Source: Polytrichum commune (taxonomy: Eukaryota; Streptophyta; Polytrichopsida; Polytrichales; Polytrichaceae). From it: a stretch of 64,000 nt of DNA. Positions 57,016 through 64,000 of this stretch are shown here, one piece after another. Every line of letters starts with the position of its first letter. Position 1 is the stretch's first letter. The stretch covers positions 8,583,001 through 8,647,000 of the forward strand of contig OX485807.1 of the NCBI GenBank assembly GCA_950295325.1, written 5' to 3'. The notes beneath the pieces are model-generated. The model was not told the DNA's origin, ran no database searches, and saw only the letters and a program-made list of their open reading frames with translations. The translations under genes and the position numbers were made by a program.

Positions 57016-57393
57016 GACTACGACATTTGAATTTCAACACAGCGAGCGAGAGAGAGAGAGAGAGGAGCTGATGAGAGAGGAGTTGTGATGAATGGTATTT
57101 GTAAAGATTGGCGGGAAGGGAGTTAGGGCTATTATTGATATCCGTTTATGTGCCACCCAAGAGCCCCGAGTATTAGCCTAAAGATATGTACTTAGGTCAA
57201 ATAATTTCCCAATTTGAAGAAGGATGAATGGCTAAAATTCTCTCTTTTAAAAACTTTGTAGGCAAAATTTCCTAAATGTTTTTTATCACATAGGTTGATA
57301 TCCTATGTTTTTAAATTGTCCATAGTCTCTTTGTCCTACACTTTCAAAATTTTATAGGCTAAGTCACAAATTTTGTAGGCTGCATTTACACTA

Positions 57394-59555
57394 GCCTTAG
57401 GCTCTTGGCGGACTATGCGTATGGGTGCCATGTTTTTGGGTGTAGAGTGGCCACGAAACATCTCTAAATAAGTAGCCTGACATCATATCAATTTCAACAC
57501 ATCTCCTACATAATGACTTCTTCTCAGTCTATATATAGAAACTTCCATACAATAAACACAATCTTGGTGGGCGAGGTGGCACCACAAAGGTGTCGGGATT
57601 TAGCACGATGGGGGAATAGATTGGCAACACAAGGTGGTGGTTTTCTTTGATTAAATAAAGCAATCACATGTGTCCCCCCTATTGCACTTATAATGGTTAC
57701 AAACACCGTCACACATAGTCCAATCTTATCTATTTAACACATGTCTTTTTGGTGTTTGTTCTTAACTACAAGCCTTGTCACATGGCACTAAAAAATAAGA
57801 GTCCAATGAAGAAGATTGAACGCAAAAGGCACATGTAATTAAGAACAACAATCAATTGGTTTGACAATCATTCTTGAGCACACACATATTCAATACAAAA
57901 TTGCTCATTGGCGAAAATTTGTTACATATGTTTACCACATGTGAGAGGGTTATGTGTTTTTTCAATGCAATTTGATGCCTAATGGTTATTGTTGAGTATC
58001 TTGATGAGTTAAAGTAGAAACCTATACAAGCTCTCCTTCCCTACAAAGCCATTTAATGATACAAGGAGTGTCAATTTTCTCTATTATAAACTATTGTTGG
58101 TAAAATACGATGAAATTGTTTACATGGCATACATTCGGATTGTAATTTGCTAACAAGTTGACACTATTTCACTTGAGAATCCAACATGCAATAGGGCTTG
58201 CATAGTTGGAAGTGCCCACACTAGGTGCACATACATTAACCCTTTATAGCCACCAAGAGCCAACTCTCTCAATAAGAGAAGCCACCATGGAGTCACACAA
58301 TGTCTTCACCCAACACCCCCACTCAGCATGGAGACTCTTTGATATTTCAAGAATAGAGAGGTACAAGTCTCGTTCGATTTAGTTATAATTTGATGGATAA
58401 TGATGCTCTAAAATATTTGTGTTGAAGCTCATAGAAAATTGCTGAGATGTGAAGGAAAGGAACCAAATTTTATGTTCATGCGTTGCCCATTGCAAGAATT
58501 AATCATCTTTAGTGGTGTGCAACACTACAAACCAAACATTTCTCAAAATTGCCTTTGAGCCCATCTTGAGAGACAAATATCATTGGTCGATGAACTTTCA
58601 CCACCTCAAGAATAGGCACATGGACTCCAAAGTTGGAATTTTAAATTTCACATACATGTTTTTTTCAAGTAAATACAATTGATGTATTTTATTGAACTTC
58701 GTTGTCCATAATGACATCCAAATTTGGAAAGAATCAAGGATTCTCACAAGCTCATTCAATATCTAAAGTTCGACCTTCCAACGACTACATCTTCTCAAAT
58801 ATTTATGGAACAAGGAGATATTTGTTCTTTGATCTTCATAATGAAGATAGTATCCACATACAATTGGCTAACCCTAAAATTTGTTGGTGAAGGTGGATTA
58901 AATTGCCCTCAACATCTAGGGTGGTATGTGAGTTTCAAGTTCATTGGAATGCACCCAATGACAAGAAAGGGTTAAGATATGCATGTTTTATATCATTAGA
59001 TCTCATTGTCCACAACCTTTTGTTGATCATGTGCATAAAATTAGGGTTGCATTTGCAAATGTAGGATGAACAAAAATTGGACCTTCCTTGATTTAGTTAT
59101 GGTTTTTTTTTTGATAAAAAAGTGGGTATGTGTTTATTCTTTAAATGTATACATATCCATAGGGTCTTGTGGGAAGCCTAGGTTCTCTCAAGGATAGGAG
59201 CCTTGTTTCCCATAAAGCCTCATGACAAGGGCCTCAGTAAATAAAAAGACGCATGACCTCCCTAGGAAACATGGTAGGAGATACTTATTCTATAATGTCT
59301 TTCAAGGAAGCCATAAGGAGATTCTACATGGTAAGGTGCCCTATGTAAAGGTGCACAAAAATGCCCATGGTCTTTATGTTTCAAAATAACATGCATATAA
59401 GTTATGGCGGTCATGCTCTGTAAACCCATTTTGGGTTCACACATGAGCTTGCAGCTATAATCAAGGGTGAAGTGTCCCTCAATCGTGCCAACTATGGGTT
59501 GGTGTTGTCTTCCTCTCTAAGTTATGGTGGCCTCTAAGGGTCATTATGAACAGAC
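57394..59555. other. Gene-poor stretch
   Basis: No recognised protein. ORFs at 58702-58975 (two frames) and 57524-57712 are short and motif-free. A block at 59230-59560 near the R2 repeat is similarly uninformative. Confidence 0.4.
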
Positions 59556-59985
59556 ACCAAGAGGACTCGTGTTTAAGAAAGAGTGGAGTGCACACTCAAA
59601 ATTTATTTGACCATTCCAGGCTCAATCAATAACACAATTTGGGAGGGAGGGGGAGGGAAACATGTAAAACATACCAAACAACATGACAAATTTGTGAAAC
59701 AAATTGAATAAATAAGATAGTTCGTTTAACCAAACACCTATCATTGAGTGGTATGTGGCTCCGAGAAAGGACACCAAGAAGACACGTGTTTAAAAAAAAC
59801 AAAACTAGATTGCATGCTCAGAGTACAATACCTATTCTAGTCTCCATAGTCAACATAATTGGAGAAGCAAATTTGACCATTCAATGGACACAAAAATCTT
59901 CCATCTGATAATGATTTAAGATATTCATACGAGCTCCAAAAACCACGAGAGAGGCAGCTACGCCCTCGATTTGGATTCGCTAACC
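59556..59985. repeat. Dispersed repeat R2, copies 2 and 3 in tandem
   Basis: 59560-59640 (GACACCAAGAGGACTCGTGTTTAAG) and 59745-59985 (GGACACCAAGAAGACACGTGTTTAAA) both match 19685-19940. The first is a partial copy. Together they form a local direct duplication about 195 bp apart. Confidence 0.5.
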
Positions 59986-60600
59986 ATTTTGCACTAAAAA
60001 CGCGTGTTCCATATCCTAGTTGGAAGAAGTAACATCTCGAGACTCATCATCTACCTTAAGTTAGATACCTCGAATCCATATCCCTCCGGAATTGCTGTGT
60101 CTGGGTTGCAGTAAGGTATTCATTTCAGGGCAAGCGAGACACCCAGCTGCACCACACAATGATGGGTGGGAGGGGACGCCGTGTCTTGTGACTTGAGCTT
60201 GTCCATTTCCTCGAGCATGCCTGACTTAATCTGAACTTTTAAGTTATTAACCGGAAGAAGGCGTGTGCCAAAAACAGGAAAGATGAGCTCCGACCAGGGC
60301 ATTCATGATCGTCAGACGAGATGATTTCTGAGATTGTGTTCCAGGATGATGAAATTTCATTGAAATTCCGTGCTCACGTCTTCAATCTTCTACTCACCCT
60401 GCACTGCCTGTCATGCAGCAGCATGGTATCTAACTTATTAATTCCCATATGTACAATCTCCGTCCACACACACACGTGTGATGAACGGGGAGAACCGGCT
60501 GCTAAGTTAGTTGCAGGTAAACCGGTTGAGTTTGAGAAATAACCGGTTGAAGTTCATCAAGACTGTTGGAAAATTACCCATAATTCTAGGGGATTATATA

Positions 60601-61067
60601 CAGTAATCTTCCGCTTAAGTACACACTTTGAACCGGAGCCGTTGGTGCGCACTTTACTCATATCGTTTTCTAGATTTGATTCTTCTCTGATTTGATGGAT
60701 TGCAACAGGAAACGAATGAAGCTTGAGGCAACCCGTTTGACTGAATGTGAAAGTGCTACTAACTTCAGAGGCTTTGAAGCTCTACACAACAATGTCCTCG
60801 ACATCAACGACCAATGGCTTTGCTCCGATGTTCAAACGGAAGTTGAACAAATGTATGATGAATTGTGATGATCGTTTGAGATGTTTTAACAAAATGTTAA
60901 CAAATTGACATTGAATGTCGAGTGTAAAATATTCATTCATTTGCGGCAAATGACACTGCATGACCTGTTCAAACAATAAAATATGAACCCTGATTTTTGT
61001 CAAAAAAAGTGCGCACTTAACCGGGATGCATACTTAAACGGGTGCGTACTTAAGTGGGATATTACTG
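60601..61067. mobile_element. TA-targeting MITE family M5, copy 2
   Basis: CAGTAATCTTCCGCTTAAGT at the left, and CAGTAATATCCCACTTAAGT at the right on the reverse complement; TA flanks at 60599-60600 and 61068-61069. Length 467 bp, aligned end to end with 48486-48959. The right arm has the tandem GCGTACTTAA/GCATACTTAA/GCGCACTTAA words, which may be transposase-binding repeats. pogo-like by ends and target. Confidence 0.85.
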
Positions 61068-61109
61068 TAGAATGTACACTATTTTAATAAAGAGAAACTG
61101 AAAGGTGTT

Positions 61110-61200
61110 GAAATGTAATCGGTTGGACTTGGAAGCACTAACTTAGGATATCGACCGATGATGCCCGAAAATCTCCCCAGGCACTGCACACGTTGGCAGT
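61110..61200. repeat. MITE family M6, single end
   Basis: TAATCGGTTGGACTTGGAAG, then ACTAACTTAGGATATCGACCGATGATGCCCGAAAATCTCCCC in homologous order to the right arm of the 49160-49660 element. No opposite end was found, so it is a truncated copy. Confidence 0.5.
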
Positions 61201-64000
61201 AGTACTGTCAATATTTGTAACTTTGAAGAGGATCTTTTTTGAAAGGAGCAAATGCAAGATAACTTAACTGAAACTTACTTTCAGAGGTTTGCAGATTGAG
61301 AAGGATGCAGGAGCAGCACTGAAGTCAGGCCTGTTGACCAATATGAATCTTCAGGGTATACTTCACACTCGCACTCACTGACTCTTTTCTTTCCTTCTCT
61401 TCTCTGTTTCTTTTGGGAGAATTGTAGTTCATTTATAGAATCAAAGAAAAGCCCACTTACTTAGTTGGGCTCCCTGGGATGGAGAGACAAAATTATCGCA
61501 TTTATCGAACATCTCATTCGTTCGACATGAACACTTGACCTCTTATAGGTTGTTGGCCCATTCGTCTCAAATGATTATCCTAATATAGAGTATTAAAAGT
61601 TTACTTTGGCATGAAACGATCATAAATAATAAGCATTCATGTTGCATATTACTTCAAGATTCTTATGTTGGATGAATGAGAGGTACATGCAAATGTGACA
61701 ATTATGTCTCTCACCTAGGGAGAAGAAACCTTCAAGGATGGAGGCAAAGGGTGAATGGGTGAGGTTGGTTAGAGACACACAATTTGGCTCATTGGTGGTG
61801 CCCACCATGCCATGAAACCTACCAACCGTTTGATTTGCCAAAGCCACATACTTCTTGGTAGAAAGCCCCTTGCAAAGGCTATTACGTGGGCACCAATAGG
61901 TAGGTCGCAACTTCCAAATAGAAGCCGCCTTGGCGAGGCTAGCAATTGCATCAAATGTGTAGCTCTACAAATTGGATACCTAAATGTTGCACTAAACCTT
62001 CATAAAACATGCGTTAATTTGCACCCAATCTCCCTTAATCTCTCACCATTATCAATTTCGCTTAAATCATGTTGTCACAATTGTGGGGAGGTCAGATCTC
62101 ATTGAACGTGCTTCCGGGTGTGCAAGGCAATTGTTGTTCAATGAGGGAGCAATTCACATGTGAATTTTATCTTGCACTTTCTCCTCCACTTGACTTCATA
62201 GTTGTCTTGTTTTTTGGTTAGGCAAGTGCTTTGTTGGGCTGCAAATAAGAGGGTTTTATGTATTGTCCGTTGAAATTTTTGTTTTTTGTTGGCCAATTGA
62301 TTGGGTATTGGTAGTTTTTGTTTGTTTACCCGAGTGTATTTAGGGTCTTTCTTTGACCAGTGTCACCGTATTCTTTTTGGTTTTGCCTCCTTGTAGCAAT
62401 GTAATACCTAACATTTGTTGCAATGTCGGAGAAGTTCATGAGTTCATTTATTCTTGTTTTCTACTAGTTTGCCATAGTCACAAAAATGGGAAAATTTTCG
62501 GCTCCTAAGTGGATTCTAGTCAATAAAAACCATGTGTCTAACCTCCACTCTGCACATGTAGAATTGATTTCTTGCCCGCAGTTTCATTTGGATAGCAAGG
62601 TCCCATAATTGGGATAGCATTTGTACGGAGCTTGTTCTTCACAATGCATTGATTGGGCACGGTTGAACGCCTCCTACAACTACCCTCCATTAACCACATC
62701 AATTTAATATCCACTTTCTATTAAAGGAGTTATTTGAATTTTTTGCCTCTTTCTTGATTTGGATTGGTAGAAACAACATGTTGCTTTCAATTGGAATGGC
62801 ATGCAAATGGTTCACAAAAGATGATTGGTTGAAAGTTTGTTCCCACTAGTTCTCCTTCTGCCAATCCAATTTCCGGTTTTGATGCTTGCAGAGGGGGGGG
62901 GGGGTTTCCCGTGGCAACACCAATATGACCCATAGTGTGACAATTTTGCTTGACCGTGCAAATCCCCATGTTTGCATGCCTCACCAATTTGTGGATTTGT
63001 CATCTTCAAAATCCGTCACAGAACATGCAACCCCGCTCCCCATTCCATCCCAATTCCATTGAAGAAATCACCCACTCCATGGCACAACATGTTTAGGGGT
63101 GGATGTTTGTTTCAAAAGCTTGCACGAACAAACTCCATCAAAGTTGACCATTGTGATCCCCCCACCTCCCCCGCCCCTAAGGTTGAGGCATCTATAACTG
63201 ACAAAAAATTATAGAATTTGCATATGTTAAGGAGGATTAAAAAGCTAGATTGATTTTTCTTGCAAAGAGAAACATATTATAAGGATTTTTCCATGAATAT
63301 GGGAATTGCTACAAATTTTGAAGCAATGAAGTTAGGGTTAAACATAGTCGATTTATAGGCTAACTCATAATTACTCATCAAAATGCTAATGTTTGGCTAC
63401 AACAATTGTCAAAACTCTTACAAGGGCAATCAATCACAAGTTGCCACCACATTAACCTTAAATATGTTTGCCTAAAAAAGGAAGATCTCATGCATGTCGG
63501 CATTACATGACCCTAGTGAGCGGTTAAATGAACATGGTTGACCATGGATGTCTCAACCTTGGCCCTATGGCACATATGGCTAAGTGGGGATATCTACACC
63601 TACCTCATCCTACTAAAGTTTAGGAACACATGTTGTTAAATTTACAAATTTTCATCAGCAATAGGTCAACCTTGGCACACAATGTACAATATGCAAATTA
63701 CCAATGATATCTCAAGCCAACCCCACCATATTGTCTGCAAGAATGCAATCCTTTGTCAACGTTCAACAAACACCCGAAATTTTGGGTAGTGGTTGTAGAT
63801 TTTGACAAGCATAGAGTAGCAAACCGCACAAGCATATCGCAAACATGTTTATGCAAAAAGTTTATGGAAGGAAAATGGAGGGTGTGCAAACTTGAAAGCT
63901 TGATCCGTTTGTTGCGAGTAAGGTACGGGGTTGGGTTAAAGGGTAGGAATTCCCTAATGCAATGGGGTTTGGGTGGGGGGAGGAGATGGCCCGTGACGGG
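61201..64000. other. Gene-poor end of the window
   Basis: No confident gene. A poly-G run of about 13 lies at about 62893-62906. Plus-strand words WDSICTELVLHNALIGHG (about 62612-62665) and FNWNGMQ (about 62785-62805), interrupted by stops, could be a decayed LINE C-terminus, but the match is weak. Confidence 0.35.
62600..62830 (+). pseudogene. Doubtful LINE-like fragment
   Basis: In one plus-strand frame NWDSICTELVLHNALIGHG is followed by stops and, about 130 bases later, FNWNGMQ. Tryptophan-rich pieces of this kind occur near the end of plant L1-type ORF2, and a clear fragment of that type lies at 23121-23446, but the two do not align with each other. Chance cannot be excluded. Confidence 0.2.

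Larger units (their letters stand above)
56321..57393 (-). mobile_element. Probable hAT transposon remnant
   Basis: It contains a minus-strand hAT transposase C-terminus. Candidate ends are CAGTGTCCGAAAAG at 56321 and, reverse complement, TAGTGTAAATGCAG at 57393, both with the hAT YAGTG start. TAGGTT/TAGGC words cluster near both ends. The 8-bp flanks (CTTATGGG and GCCTTAGG) do not match well, so the boundaries are provisional. Confidence 0.45.

Overview
The window is repeat-dominated nuclear DNA of a land plant with a large genome. Evidence: AT-rich, intergenic-looking sequence, plant-type Ty1/copia and Ty3/gypsy remnants, an L1-type LINE tail, plant hAT transposase C-termini, pogo/Emigrant-like elements and many families of small inverted-repeat elements (MITEs). 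I saw no bacterial or organellar gene organisation, rRNA, convincing tRNA or CRISPR array. The species cannot be fixed from this. The unfamiliar LTR families would suit a large non-angiosperm genome such as a lycophyte or fern, but that is a guess.

No intact host gene was recognised. The coding-like sequence is almost all from broken transposable elements. The only candidate for a host gene start is a TATA-box plus short ATG exon near 54.16-54.36 kb, and it is weak.

Layout. 0-9.3 kb: low-information sequence with a 583-bp MITE (TGA target duplication), a CACTA-ended element and a small palindromic repeat. 9.3-10.8 kb: a 1.5-kb solo LTR with a perfect 5-bp target-site duplication (TSD). 11-16.4 kb: two related hairpin MITEs, a tRNA-derived SINE trace, a MITE with TAA TSD and an 840-bp element with a 9-bp TSD. 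18.3-24.6 kb: a pogo-type MITE, a threefold 276-bp tandem repeat split by another TA-flanked MITE, a LINE tail, and two related MITEs, one bounded by TTAA. 24.6-30.4 kb: nothing recognisable. 30.4-34.0 kb: an internally deleted copia element, minus strand, both LTRs present, with its reverse transcriptase split by a 346-bp poly-G-ended MITE and an 8-bp TSD. 34.5-35.1 kb: a pogo-like element still holding the transposase C-terminus. 35.9-43.7 kb: a nested gypsy cluster with two gag remnants, one 5' LTR with primer-binding site, two solo LTRs in opposite orientation with different TSDs, and an unexpected SWIM-like zinc-finger fragment joined to gag. 44.6-52.3 kb: several MITEs and a 948-bp hAT element with perfect 8-bp TSD inserted in a Harbinger-like MITE. 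53.4-61.2 kb: further MITEs, a second hAT remnant and dispersed repeats. 61.2-64 kb: almost featureless, with a doubtful LINE trace.

The main value of the window is its insertion stratigraphy. Several insertions can be ordered from TSDs, and fragments with transposase can be paired with short elements sharing their ends (pogo group). The most unusual coding signal is the gag/SWIM junction at 35.9-36.5 kb. All calls are by eye; alignments and database searches were not possible.
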